NCBI GenBank assembly: GCA_964589825.1
Contig: CAZPUS010000020.1
Location: 1 to 51,628, forward strand
Reading direction: 5' to 3'
Source: CAZPUS01 sp964589825
Lineage (GTDB): Bacteria; Fibrobacterota; Chitinivibrionia; Chitinivibrionales; WJKA01
Length of the DNA: 51,628 bases
The notes below the pieces were generated by a model, which was given only the letters and a program-made list of their open reading frames with translations, did not search any database and was not told where the DNA came from. Below are positions 34,873 to 44,036 of this stretch, one piece after another; position 1 is the stretch's first letter; every line of letters begins with the position of its first letter. The position numbers were made by a program, and so were the translations under genes.

Positions 34873-36384
34873 TTACATCTCGAAACGACGTTCTTCATCG
34901 AATTTCACGATATTCGATGTGCCACCTTCAACAAAGGACTGCTGGGAAATCCTTGTCAGAACGGCATTTTCACGAAATTGCTGCAAACAATCTGCACCGA
35001 TGTTGCACATGGTCGAGCGTATCTTGGAGAGTGTTATACCCAGCACATCCTTTACCGACCCCATGATCGGCACATACCCTTCGACTCCTTCTTCGAATTT
35101 CATCGTATGTTCACCCGGCCCCCCGTAGCGCTGCCAGTTGCGGGCCCGGTTCGACCCCTCTCCCCAGTATGGTTTGTACATGCGGCCTTTGACCGAGACC
35201 TTCGGCGTGGGGCTTTCGGTGGTCATTGCGAAATAACGGCCCATCATCACGAAGTCGGCACCCATCGCGAGTGCGATAATGATTTGTGTATCGTTTGCCA
35301 GTCCACCGTCTGAGCATACCGGTATGTACGTTCCGGTTTGTTCAAAATGTGTATCGCGTGCACGGGCCACGTCCATAAGTGCGGAGGCCTGGCCCCGGCC
35401 GATACCTTTTTGATCCCGGGTAATGCATATAGATCCGCCGCCTATGCCGACCTTAACAAAATCCATCTTCGCCTCGCGGACCAGGTAATCGAAGCCTTCG
35501 GCGCTTACCACGTTGCCCCCGCCGATGATTATTGAATCCGCGTAATGATCGCGGATCCAGCAGGCGGCATCTTTCTGATATTCGGTGTAGCCGTCGGAGG
35601 AATCGAATACGAGCACATCCACACCGGCGTCAATAAGCGCAGGCACACGTTCTTTATAGTCATGCGTGTTGACCGCCGCACCCACACAAAGACGTTTGTT
35701 TTCATCGAGAAGCTCGTCAGGATTTTTCCGGTGATCGACGTAGTCTTTTTTGAATACAAGGCGTTCGAGCCTTCCTTCGCGGTCGATTACCGGAAGGCAT
35801 TCTTTTTTATGTTTGCGAAGGAGTTCGTTCGCCTGCTCCAGTGAAATACCCGAATCCCCGTGGACGATTCGTTCCCGCGGCGTCATATATTCGTGAATCG
35901 GTGAGCTGAGATCGTCTTCATATTCCCAGTAATCCCTGTCGGTAAGGATTCCAAGCAATACCCCGTGATTTGTACCGTCATCGGTGACAGGTATGGTTGA
36001 ATGCCCTGTCTTTTGTGAAAGCGAAAGAGCATCCGCGAGAGTATCGTTCGGTTTAAGATTAGAGTCGCTTTCGACGAATCCTGCTTTATGCGTTTTTATC
36101 CGGTGGATCATCCCGGCCTGTGATTCGATAGGCTGAGAGCAGTAGATGAAGGCGAGACCTCCTTTACGTGCAAGAGAAATCGCCATATCGACTCCCGATA
36201 CCGCCTGCATACATGCAGAGACAAACGGGATGTTAAGCCGGAAGTGGTCAGTTCCATCCGCGCTGCTGCGCGATATAGGCGTGGAGAGAGTGACATTGTC
36301 TGGCGTGTGTTCCCTGCGGGTCAGACGCGGAAGGAGCAGGTACTCGGAAAATGTTCGGGACATGTCGTCTATTATCTGTGTCAT
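34873..36384 (-). CDS. guaB: IMP dehydrogenase
   Basis: GuaB oxidises IMP to XMP, the first committed step to GMP. The 503-residue protein has the TIM barrel interrupted by a CBS pair (about residues 105-215). The catalytic loop is GIGGGSICITRDQKGIGRGQ with Cys320. F-D-S-S-D-G-Y and I-I-G-G-G-N-V precede it, and C-S-D-G-G-L-A-N-D, M-M-G-R-Y-F-A and the flap block G-S-N-R-A-R-N-W-Q-R-Y follow. The sequence is rather divergent from the enterobacterial type but all catalytic landmarks are there. AAAGGC precedes the ATG by a few bases. It is monocistronic or downstream of mutS; 279 bases separate them. Confidence 0.93.
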   Translation of the reverse strand: MTQIIDDMSRTFSEYLLLPRLTRREHTPDNVTLSTPISRSSADGTDHFRLNIPFVSACMQAVSGVDMAISLARKGGLAFIYCSQPIESQAGMIHRIKTHKAGFVESDSNLKPNDTLADALSLSQKTGHSTIPVTDDGTNHGVLLGILTDRDYWEYEDDLSSPIHEYMTPRERIVHGDSGISLEQANELLRKHKKECLPVIDREGRLERLVFKKDYVDHRKNPDELLDENKRLCVGAAVNTHDYKERVPALIDAGVDVLVFDSSDGYTEYQKDAACWIRDHYADSIIIGGGNVVSAEGFDYLVREAKMDFVKVGIGGGSICITRDQKGIGRGQASALMDVARARDTHFEQTGTYIPVCSDGGLANDTQIIIALAMGADFVMMGRYFAMTTESPTPKVSVKGRMYKPYWGEGSNRARNWQRYGGPGEHTMKFEEGVEGYVPIMGSVKDVLGITLSKIRSTMCNIGADCLQQFRENAVLTRISQQSFVEGGTSNIVKFDEERRFEM

Positions 36385-36663
36385 TTTCGGCCTTTCATAT
36401 ACTGTACGTAATGAAGTGCGATTGCATGCAAAAGAGCATACACAGAAAAAACGCAGCCGTGATCCGGCATGGTTATGCGTTGTTGCCGGGCAGCGATTTT
36501 ACTCATTAGTAGTACCGTGAATTAACACAAAAAATAACTAATGACGTGTGAGCGATTCATGTCGTTATGCCGGTGGATAAAAAGGCATCGCCCGGGTGCA
36601 ATAGGTGCAACGGTGGATGCCCGGTACCGATTGGAATGAAACGGCAGCAGGAAAGTGATACGG

Positions 36664-39348
36664 TCAGGCGGGATCAGTATCGTGAAGTCGCTTCTGCAGT
36701 TTTTCGAGCACCAGAAGTGCCTGTACCGGAGAGAGCGTGTTTATATTGAGACCCTCGAGTTCTTCTACGATCTTTTCGTGAGTTTTCATCCTGGGAGTGG
36801 GGGATGGTTCTGAAAACAGCTCGGTTTGTTTCGACCCGGTGTGTGGCTGCGCACTATCGGCGGCATGAATGAGTGAGGAGGTGTTTGCCACATCGTTCAT
36901 ACCCTCGAGCCATTTGAGAATCTGCTGGGCGCGGGCAATGACACGCTTCGGCACACCGGCCAGTTTTGCGACCTGGATACCGTAGGAATGATCGCAGCTG
37001 CCCTGCTGCACTTTGCGAAGAAATATGATCTTTTCGTCCCATTCCTTGACCGTGACATGCAGATTCTTTATACGTTCGTATCGTTGGGACAATTCGGTGA
37101 GTTCGTGGTAATGGGTGGCAAAGAGGGTGCGTGCCCGTCGGTCTTCTGTCTCGTGGATATATTCGGCTACAGCCCAGGCAATGCTCACCCCGTCGAATGT
37201 GGAGGTCCCTCGTCCCACTTCGTCAAGCAGCACGAAGCTTTTGTCGGTGGCGTTGTGCAAAATGTTCGCCACCTCGGCCATTTCGACCAGAAACGTGCTC
37301 TGTCCCCGGGCAATCCGGTCGGATGCACCGATACGGGTAAAAAAACGGTCGACAATGCCGATCTGTGCAGACTCCGCCGGTACGAACGAACCCATCTGCG
37401 CCATGAGTATAATGAGGGCATTCTGCCGCAGAAAGGTCGATTTCCCTGCCATGTTCGGACCGGTAATGAGCGAAACCTGATATGTCTCCCCATCGCAAAA
37501 GAGATCGTTTGGTACAAAGTTCTCTTTACCTTCGATCGATTCAATAACCGGATGTCGTCCCTGTCTGATATCGATCTGTGTATTTGATGAGAGCGCGGGG
37601 CGACAGTATCTGTTCTGCGCCGCGATATGTGCAAAACAGTTGAGCACATCGAGAATCGCCAGGTGTTCGGAAGCCTGCTGTATGGCCCGGCAATGCTGCG
37701 AGACTTCTGCACGCAGGTCGGTAAAGATCGAATATTCCAGGGCACACATGCGCTCCTGGGCGCCGAGGATTTTTTCTTCCATCTCCTTGAGCTCGGGAGT
37801 CACGAAACGCTCCGCGTTTACCAGTGTCTGTTTTCGTATGTAATTGCGCGGCACGCGTGACTGATGGGTTTTTGACACCTCCACATAGTAGCCGAACACC
37901 TTGTTGTAGCCGACCTTGAGAGAGGGTATGCCGGTGCGTTTGCGTTCTTTGGCCTGGAGGTTGGCGATCCACTGCTTTCCGTTGTATGCCGCATCCCGCA
38001 GCTCAATGAGCTGTGGGTCGACTTCTTTGCGAATTATATTTCCTTCACGAACGGTGAGGGGCGGATCCGGAACCAGGGTGTTGCCGATTTTTCGTGCAAG
38101 CTGGTCGAAGCCGTCGAGACGGGAGATCAGTCGGGCGATATCGGTATGCTGCGCATGTGCAAGCGTCTCTTTAATATGCGGAAACACCTCGCAGGCGTTT
38201 TTGAGCGCATTGAGATCACGGGCATGGGCACGCTCAAAGGTGATTTTCGAGGTAAGGCGCTCAAGGTCCGCAATTTTACGAAGGTGTCCCGCAAGTTCTT
38301 TTCGTGCGAGGCTGTTGTCCTTAAGCCATGCCACGCAGTCTAGTCTGGTATTGATCGCCTGTTCGTCCCGAAGCGGACGCGTAACCCAGCGCCGCAACAG
38401 ACGGGCACCCATCGACGTGCAGGTTTTATCGAGCACCGATATCAGCGTGCCCTGTCGCTCGTCGCTGTGAAGCGGGCGCAGCAGTTCGAGATTATTGACC
38501 GTGGCACGGTCAACTTCCGCAAAGTCGTTCATCCTGCGCGGGACGATTGCGGCAATATGGGTAAGGCTGTTCTTTTTCTGTTCTTTCAGATACGCCAGAA
38601 GTGCCCCTGCAGCACCGACGGCACAGTCAAGTCCCCCAAGTCCCATGCCGTCGAGGGATACAATATCGAAGTGATCCCGTATGTACGATCCCGCGGTCTG
38701 TGGATCGAATTTCCATCCGCTGTAGCGTGAGACTACTATTCCGAGATTTTTGACCTGTTCGTTGGCAATACCGATATCCGCACCTTCTGCGGCGAGTAAT
38801 TCACTGGGGCCGATGCGTACCAGTTCGTCAAGAAGTTTTTCAGCGGGGATTTCTTCCACTGTGAATTCGCCGGTAGAGAGGTCGCAGGTGGCCAGACCGG
38901 TTCGGTCGCGCTCGTGGGCCACCGCAACGATATAATTGTTCCACTTCTCCTCGATAAACGCATCGTCGGTAGCGGTTCCTGCGGTAATCACTTCGGTGAC
39001 GTCGCGTTTGACCACTTTTTTCGCTTTTGCCGGGTCTTCGGTCTGTTCGCAGATCGCTATCTTATGACCCGCCTTGACAAGAAGATGCGCATATCGCTCC
39101 AGGGCGTGATGAGGAAACCCTGCAAGGGGAGTTTCGTCTTTGCCCCCATGATTTCTGCTGGTAAGGGTGAGTCCCAGCACACGGGAGCCTATTTTGGCAT
39201 CTTCATTGAAGAGTTCGTAAAAATCGCCCATGCGATACAACAGAATGGTTGCGGGATTGCGCCGCTTAATTTCGAGGTACTGCTTCATCATAGGAGTAAG
39301 TTTCTCCCCTGAAGCGCCATTCGTGTTTTGTGCCGTGCTCTTACTCAT
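36664..39348 (-). CDS. mutS: DNA mismatch repair protein MutS
   Basis: MutS recognises mismatches and starts repair with MutL. The 894-residue protein has the mismatch-binding Phe43-Tyr44-Glu45 (M-G-D-F-Y-E-L-F), the connector and lever domains, the clamp with G-Y-N-K-V-F-G-Y-Y-V-E-V, and the ATPase with Walker A GPNMAGKST (630-638) and Walker B L-L-D-E-V-G-R-G-T-S (Asp709, Glu710). T-H-Y-H-E-L-T-E-L is the signature histidine block, and the helix-turn-helix near S-Y-G-I-Q-V-A-K-L-A-G-V-P is intact. It starts 36 bases after scpB stops, at the end of the glmS-scpA-scpB-mutS run. No mutL is in the window. Confidence 0.97.
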   Translation of the reverse strand: MSKSTAQNTNGASGEKLTPMMKQYLEIKRRNPATILLYRMGDFYELFNEDAKIGSRVLGLTLTSRNHGGKDETPLAGFPHHALERYAHLLVKAGHKIAICEQTEDPAKAKKVVKRDVTEVITAGTATDDAFIEEKWNNYIVAVAHERDRTGLATCDLSTGEFTVEEIPAEKLLDELVRIGPSELLAAEGADIGIANEQVKNLGIVVSRYSGWKFDPQTAGSYIRDHFDIVSLDGMGLGGLDCAVGAAGALLAYLKEQKKNSLTHIAAIVPRRMNDFAEVDRATVNNLELLRPLHSDERQGTLISVLDKTCTSMGARLLRRWVTRPLRDEQAINTRLDCVAWLKDNSLARKELAGHLRKIADLERLTSKITFERAHARDLNALKNACEVFPHIKETLAHAQHTDIARLISRLDGFDQLARKIGNTLVPDPPLTVREGNIIRKEVDPQLIELRDAAYNGKQWIANLQAKERKRTGIPSLKVGYNKVFGYYVEVSKTHQSRVPRNYIRKQTLVNAERFVTPELKEMEEKILGAQERMCALEYSIFTDLRAEVSQHCRAIQQASEHLAILDVLNCFAHIAAQNRYCRPALSSNTQIDIRQGRHPVIESIEGKENFVPNDLFCDGETYQVSLITGPNMAGKSTFLRQNALIILMAQMGSFVPAESAQIGIVDRFFTRIGASDRIARGQSTFLVEMAEVANILHNATDKSFVLLDEVGRGTSTFDGVSIAWAVAEYIHETEDRRARTLFATHYHELTELSQRYERIKNLHVTVKEWDEKIIFLRKVQQGSCDHSYGIQVAKLAGVPKRVIARAQQILKWLEGMNDVANTSSLIHAADSAQPHTGSKQTELFSEPSPTPRMKTHEKIVEELEGLNINTLSPVQALLVLEKLQKRLHDTDPA

Positions 39349-39384
39349 ACCAACATACGTGACTAAAATGTGGGGTAATTCGAA

Positions 39385-40011
39385 TTATTGCGCTGCAGAG
39401 TCCGATTCTTCCTCCTGCAGCAGTTGCTCGGTTTTTTTCTTGGCGATCGCTTCGAATTCTTCTATCCTGGGAAGATCCTTGAGTGATTTCAGCCCGAAAT
39501 AGCTGAGAAAATCGTTGGTCGTTGCATATAAAAGCGGATTTCCCGGCTTGTCGCTTCTCCCGGAGATCGTGATAAGGCGTTTTTCCAGGAGTGTTTTCAT
39601 CGACCCGTCGGAGCCGCTGCCGCGAAGTGCATCGATCTGTGCCTTGGTAACCGGCTGCCGATAGGCGACGATAGAGAGGCATTCGAGTGCCTGCGGGGAA
39701 AGCCGTTTTGTGTTTTTCGACTCATTGAGTCGCTGCACCCAGTGGGCATAGGCGCCGATTGTCCGAAACTGAAATCCACCGGCCACTTCCACGATTTCGA
39801 ACGGATGCTGTTGCGTTTGCAGACGCTGATTGATTTGTGCGACAATCTTCCTGATATGCTTGAGCGGGGGGTGGTCGGGAAGAAGTTTTCGCAGCTTTTG
39901 TGCGGGAATGATTTCTGATGAAGCGAAAATGCATGCTTCTGTAATTCGAAGCAGCTCTTCATCGGTTGTTGCCGGTGGTTTAGTTTCCTCGGTATTGCTT
40001 TGTTGGTTCAT
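39385..40011 (-). CDS. scpB: Segregation and condensation protein B
   Basis: ScpB is a winged-helix subunit of the SMC-ScpAB condensin complex. The 208-residue protein has I-T-E-A-C-I-F-A-S-S-E at the start, E-V-A-G-G-F-Q-F-R-T, LSPQALECLSIVAYRQPVTK, I-D-A-L-R-G-S-G-S-D, and RLITISGRSDKPGNPLLYAT, then F-L-S-Y-F-G-L-K-S-L-K-D-L-P, all characteristic. Its ATG overlaps the scpA stop by four bases, so the two subunits are co-translated. Confidence 0.95.
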   Translation of the reverse strand: MNQQSNTEETKPPATTDEELLRITEACIFASSEIIPAQKLRKLLPDHPPLKHIRKIVAQINQRLQTQQHPFEIVEVAGGFQFRTIGAYAHWVQRLNESKNTKRLSPQALECLSIVAYRQPVTKAQIDALRGSGSDGSMKTLLEKRLITISGRSDKPGNPLLYATTNDFLSYFGLKSLKDLPRIEEFEAIAKKKTEQLLQEEESDSAAQ

Positions 40012-40802
40012 ACGTCATCTTCTGCGTCAATAACGGATTGGGCCTCAGGGTTTTTATACACGTGAATTTCGGCGAATCTTTCCTGCTGCATAAAGGATAT
40101 TCGCTGCATTTTGGCGAGTTCGAGTATCGCCATAGATGTTACGACGACATAAAGACGGTCACTGGTTTTGGTGAAAAGCTGGCTGAAGCGCAGATGCTCG
40201 TTTTGTGTGAGTGCATCCCAGAGTGATTCGATTCTTGAATAGACGGTATATTCCTCTCGTTCGAGGCGATAGACAGGTTCTGCGTTTTTGCTCTTTTCGA
40301 GCACATTCTGAAATGCCTGCATGATGTCATAGATGCCAACGTTACCCGGCAGCGTCTCTTCGGTTTGTGACTGCTGTGCAACGGGTGTTTCTGTTTTTCC
40401 TCGGGCAAACGTTTCGTGGTGTTGAGTTTCGAATGCGCGAAGTTTTTCCGCCGCTTCTTTGTATTTCTTGTATTCAAGCAGCTGTTGTATCAGCTCTTCG
40501 CGATTATAGATTCCATCTTCCTGCTGCGCGTCGTCCTCATCACGCTGCTGATCGCGTGGGAGCATCTCGCGCGATTTGATGCGGATAAGAACCGATGCCA
40601 TATACAGATATTCACCCGCGACATCGATATTGAGTTCTTTCATTATTTGAAGGTATTCAAGATACTGTGTGGTGATATCCGAAACCCGCAAATGAATGAT
40701 ATCCATCTCCGATTTGTTTACAAGGTAGAGCAGAAGATCGAGCGGCCCCTCGAAGAGGTCGAGTTTTACCAGATATTCATTTTTCATCCAGGTCGCATTC
40801 AT
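40008..40802 (-). CDS. scpA: Segregation and condensation protein A
   Basis: ScpA is the kleisin subunit that bridges the SMC heads. The N-terminal signature is L-D-L-F-E-G-P-L-D-L-L-L-Y-L-V, followed by D-I-T-x-Q-Y-L-E-Y and A-G-E-Y-L-Y-M-A-S-V-L-I-R-I-K-S-R. The middle is charged and variable, and the C-terminal winged helix contains A-I-L-E-L-A-K-M-Q-R. At 264 residues it is the usual size. Translation could start at 40802 or at the second methionine, five codons later. It follows glmS by 50 bases on the same strand. Confidence 0.95.
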   Translation of the reverse strand: MNATWMKNEYLVKLDLFEGPLDLLLYLVNKSEMDIIHLRVSDITTQYLEYLQIMKELNIDVAGEYLYMASVLIRIKSREMLPRDQQRDEDDAQQEDGIYNREELIQQLLEYKKYKEAAEKLRAFETQHHETFARGKTETPVAQQSQTEETLPGNVGIYDIMQAFQNVLEKSKNAEPVYRLEREEYTVYSRIESLWDALTQNEHLRFSQLFTKTSDRLYVVVTSMAILELAKMQRISFMQQERFAEIHVYKNPEAQSVIDAEDDV

Positions 40803-40852
40803 GCGAGCGGTACTCCAGGCTTATTTCTTCTCTCCATGCGGTCTGTGTGGGT

Positions 40853-42685
40853 TTATTCCACGGTGACGCTTTTTGCGAGATTGCGCGGTTTGTCGATTTC
40901 ACATTTGCGAATCGCCGCAATGTGGTACGCAAGTAGCTGCAGCGGAACAACCGAAAGCAACGGGCTTATATGAGGCAGTGTTTTTGGGATATAGATAACA
41001 TGTTCTGCGTATTTCTGTATGGTTTTATCCCCCTGGGTGGCAATGGCGATCACCTTTCCGCCCCGTGCCCGTATTTCTTCGATGTTTGCCAGGACTTTTT
41101 CATAGACACTGTCTTTAAGCGCGATGACCACAGATGGCATATCCTTGTCGATGAGCGCGATCGGGCCGTGTTTCATTTCTGCAGCCGGATATCCCTCCGC
41201 ATGAATATAGGATATTTCCTTGAGCTTGAGCGCTCCTTCGAGTGCCACGGGATAGTTGTAGGAGCGTCCCAGGTAAAGAAAATTGTTGTGACGAGCATAC
41301 TCTTTGGCGATCGTCTCGATATGGTCGTTTTGCTTCAGGATGCTTTTAACCATACGGGGAACGCGGTTCATCTCTTCGGCAAAGCGGATACCATCATCGT
41401 GCGACATGCGCCGCATGCGTGCCATAAGCAGGGTGAACAGCTGCAAAACCGTGATTTGTGAGGTAAACGCTTTGGTGGAGGCGACGCCGATTTCGGGACC
41501 GGCGTGCAGATAGACTCCGCCGTGGGTCTCCCGCGCGATGGTTGAGCCGACGACATTGCATATGCCCAGCCCCATTGCGCCTTTTCGCTGTGCTTCCTGT
41601 AACGCGGCAAGTGTATCCGCGGTTTCCCCCGACTGGCTTATTACGAATATGATGGTCTCCGCGTCTATTATCGGATTGCGGTAGCGGAATTCGGATGCAT
41701 ATTCGACTTCTACGGGAATGCCGGCGAGTTCTTCGAGCATATACTCGCCTACGAGTGCGGCATGCCAGCTGGTGCCGCACGCCACCAGGATAATTCTGCG
41801 GATACGACGCAGTTCGTTCAGTACGAGGTTGAGCCCGTCGAGCCGTGCGGTGCCGTCTTCGTGCAACAGGCGTCCCCGCATTGCGTTGTTAATGGTGTCC
41901 GGCTGTTCGAAAATCTCCTTGAGCATAAAGTGGGAGAATCCCCCCTTGGCGAGATCTTCGGCTGAAAAATCGAGTGTATGTATCTTGTGACTGACCCGAC
42001 GATTATCGAATGTCGTTGTCGTGTAACCCCGGCGGCACAGCTCGACCATATTGTTGTCTTTGAGATAAAGGACCTTGTCGGTGTGTTTGACAATTGCGGC
42101 AGCATCGGAGCTGAGGAAATATTCGTCTTCTCCTATACCGACCACCAGTGGCGAGCCTTTTTTGGCACCAATCAGAAGATCGGGCTGATCTGCCGCAACC
42201 ACCGCGATGCCGAACGTACCCGCCACATGCTGCAGTGCCTTTCGTACCGCTTTGCCTAGATCACCATCGGTATAGTAATGACCGATCAATTGTGCAAGGA
42301 CCTCGGTGTCGGTTTCGGTACGAAAGGTTATTCCTTTTTTTTCGAGCCGCTCTTTTATTGTGCGGTAGTTTTCGATGATCCCGTTATGTACTACCGCAAT
42401 TTTTTTTCCGTTGTCCATATGCGGATGCGCATTGTTCTGCGAGGGCGCGCCGTGGGTTGCCCATCGTGTGTGCGCGATGGCCAGAGAGGTCTGGTTGCGG
42501 ATTTTTTTGCATTTGTTCTCCAGCTCTCCCACCCGGCCTTTGCATTTGCACAGCTTAAGCGCGTTGTTCTGAGATACGAGCGCGATTCCCGCGCTGTCGT
42601 AGCCGCGATATTCGAGCGCATGCAGCCCTTCGATGCATACCTGTAAGGCGCTGTTTTCTCCTATATAGCCAACGATGCCACACAT
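40853..42685 (-). CDS. glmS: Glutamine-fructose-6-phosphate aminotransferase (isomerising)
   Basis: GlmS makes glucosamine-6-phosphate from fructose-6-phosphate and glutamine, the entry to peptidoglycan and LPS amino sugars. The 610-residue protein has the Ntn glutaminase Cys2 (M-C-G-I-V-G-Y), A-L-E-Y-R-G-Y-D-S-A-G, and T-R-W-A-T-H-G. Two SIS domains follow, with VACGTSWHAALVGEYMLEEL, I-S-Q-S-G-E-T-A-D-T, Y-N-Y-P-V-A-L-E-G-A-L-K-L-K-E and the conserved end N-L-A-K-S-V-T-V-E. AAAGGAACG precedes the ATG. No glmS ribozyme is apparent upstream. Confidence 0.98.
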   Translation of the reverse strand: MCGIVGYIGENSALQVCIEGLHALEYRGYDSAGIALVSQNNALKLCKCKGRVGELENKCKKIRNQTSLAIAHTRWATHGAPSQNNAHPHMDNGKKIAVVHNGIIENYRTIKERLEKKGITFRTETDTEVLAQLIGHYYTDGDLGKAVRKALQHVAGTFGIAVVAADQPDLLIGAKKGSPLVVGIGEDEYFLSSDAAAIVKHTDKVLYLKDNNMVELCRRGYTTTTFDNRRVSHKIHTLDFSAEDLAKGGFSHFMLKEIFEQPDTINNAMRGRLLHEDGTARLDGLNLVLNELRRIRRIILVACGTSWHAALVGEYMLEELAGIPVEVEYASEFRYRNPIIDAETIIFVISQSGETADTLAALQEAQRKGAMGLGICNVVGSTIARETHGGVYLHAGPEIGVASTKAFTSQITVLQLFTLLMARMRRMSHDDGIRFAEEMNRVPRMVKSILKQNDHIETIAKEYARHNNFLYLGRSYNYPVALEGALKLKEISYIHAEGYPAAEMKHGPIALIDKDMPSVVIALKDSVYEKVLANIEEIRARGGKVIAIATQGDKTIQKYAEHVIYIPKTLPHISPLLSVVPLQLLAYHIAAIRKCEIDKPRNLAKSVTVE

Positions 42686-43106
42686 AAATCGTTCCTTTGT
42701 AACTAAGATTTTTGCAGATACTATGGTAAAATACTGTGCTACAAGGTAAAAATAATATAATCACTATGCCAATCAGGCAGGACCGGTGCAATTGTATCCG
42801 CGGTGTATGTCGGGTCCGATTGGGGGAATACCGAAGCATATTCCGAATAGTGCATAAACACTGCAGCAGGTATTTTTTTCCGGATGTCCGGCAAAAAATT
42901 CCCGTAAGGAGAGTGCGATACCATGGGATAAACAGTGCCCAATTTGTATGATAAAGGCCGTAAAATGAGATGTAACTTCAAAAAAATCAGCCCCATGGAG
43001 GCTTTCTGCCGCCTGAAATACGAAGGGGCGACGATTTGTGGTATGGTATGTGCATATATATACCCGGATGAATTACCGTTTTTAAATTGCACACAGGAAA
43101 TGCGTA
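42686..43106. other. Divergent promoter region between glmS and flgB
   Basis: This 421-base gap must hold the promoters of glmS (minus) and flgB (plus). I saw no clear sigma-28, sigma-54 or sigma-70 pair that I would defend, no terminator, and no copy of the dispersed repeat. The short open frames here overlap the flgB start or lack ribosome binding sites. Confidence 0.5.
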
Positions 43107-43529
43107 ATGCTGAGAAACGCGCTGTTTAACAAAACAAACATTGCTCTCTACAACCGGGGGCTGGATACCGCGATGAAACGCTCGCGCGCGATCAATAATA
43201 ATATCGCGAATGCGACCACACCGGGGTATAAAAAAATACGGGTCGAGTTCGAGAGTCATTTGAAAGATGCGCTTGATCGCAGCAAAATCCAGGGAGACAA
43301 AACCGACGGCAATCACATGGATGTGGGCAAGTCGGATCCAGGCAATGTGCATCCGCAGGCGTATCGTCCAAACGATCCCACGCTGCCCGGAGGGGTAAAC
43401 AATGTCGACATCGATGAGGAAATGTCGTATCTTGCTAAAAATCAGATACTTTTCAATTACGGGGTAAAATTTCTGCGTGGCTCGTATGCATCGATCGATG
43501 CAGCCATTAAACAGCAGACACTCAAATGA
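43107..43529 (+). CDS. flgB: Flagellar proximal rod protein FlgB
   Basis: FlgB is part of the proximal rod of the flagellar basal body, in the periplasm; it is exported by the flagellar type III system, so it lacks a signal peptide. The 140-residue protein has the rod N-terminal motif N-N-I-A-N-A-T-T-P-G-Y-K, the middle G-N-x-V-D-I-D-E-E-M region, and the C-terminal rod helix. CAGGAAATG lies before the start. It is followed 27 bases later by fliE. Normally flgC lies between them; here it does not. Confidence 0.93.
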   Translation: MLRNALFNKTNIALYNRGLDTAMKRSRAINNNIANATTPGYKKIRVEFESHLKDALDRSKIQGDKTDGNHMDVGKSDPGNVHPQAYRPNDPTLPGGVNNVDIDEEMSYLAKNQILFNYGVKFLRGSYASIDAAIKQQTLK

Positions 43530-43556
43530 TTTTATACACGATAAAGGCAGGCATAT

Positions 43557-43865
43557 ATGAACTCCATTTCCGGCATTTCCGCACTCGATCAGCTCGGTAA
43601 GAGCGGGGCATTGCAGTCTTCGACAAAACCGGGGCAGAAGAATGCGCAGAATTTCAAGGAGACTCTTTCGGGTTTTCTCGGTGAAGTCAATTCTCTGCAG
43701 AACAAGTCAGGAGAAGCGAAGCAGAAATTCATGGCAGGGGAGATTACCGATGTGCACCAGGTCATGAATGCCTCCCAGGAAGCGAAGGTTTCGTTCAATC
43801 TTCTTATGGAGATTCGCAACAAGGTGATGGACGGCTACAAGGAAATCATGCGCATGCGGCTGTAG
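43557..43865 (+). CDS. fliE: Flagellar hook-basal body protein FliE
   Basis: FliE is the adaptor between the MS ring and the rod. The 102-residue protein has the family features: F-K-E-T-L-S-G-F-L-G-E-V-N in the middle, G-E-I-T-D-V-H-Q-V-M-N-A-S-Q-E-A, then L-L-M-E-I-R-N-K-V-M-D-G-Y-K-E-I-M-R-M. It is co-directional with flgB and 27 bases downstream. No fliF or other flagellar gene follows, so this is a detached piece of the flagellar set. Confidence 0.93.
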   Translation: MNSISGISALDQLGKSGALQSSTKPGQKNAQNFKETLSGFLGEVNSLQNKSGEAKQKFMAGEITDVHQVMNASQEAKVSFNLLMEIRNKVMDGYKEIMRMRL

Positions 43866-43997
43866 GCTATGGCAGGCGTGGTGAGGCTTTTGTCGTATTA
43901 CAGTCGGGGTTTATCGTACGGAGTTTCCATACGCACGGGAGCCACTACCGCCACGGTGTATTGGTTCTTCCTTTCGTAAAAAGCCGCTCAGGCACGG

Positions 43998-44026
43998 TTG
44001 AATTTTTTCAGGGTTGATGGTATAAT
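43998..44026 (+). promoter_or_regulatory. Consensus-like sigma-70 promoter for the ArsR gene
   Basis: TTGAAT (43998-44003) and TATAAT (44021-44026) are separated by exactly 17 bases. Transcription from this pair would start near 44033, only a few bases before the ATG at 44037, so the message would be nearly leaderless. There is no Shine-Dalgarno sequence at this start, which fits. Confidence 0.7.
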
Positions 44027-44036
44027 TCAAAAATGT

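Noticed and set aside
36504..36545. Inverted repeat TCATTAGT/ACTAATGA between guaB and mutS
   Set aside because: It is only eight bases with a long spacer in AT-rich sequence, which is expected by chance. There is no conserved copy elsewhere.
42686..42760. Possible glmS ribozyme upstream of glmS
   Set aside because: The leader is short and AT-rich, and I see none of the conserved core of the ribozyme.
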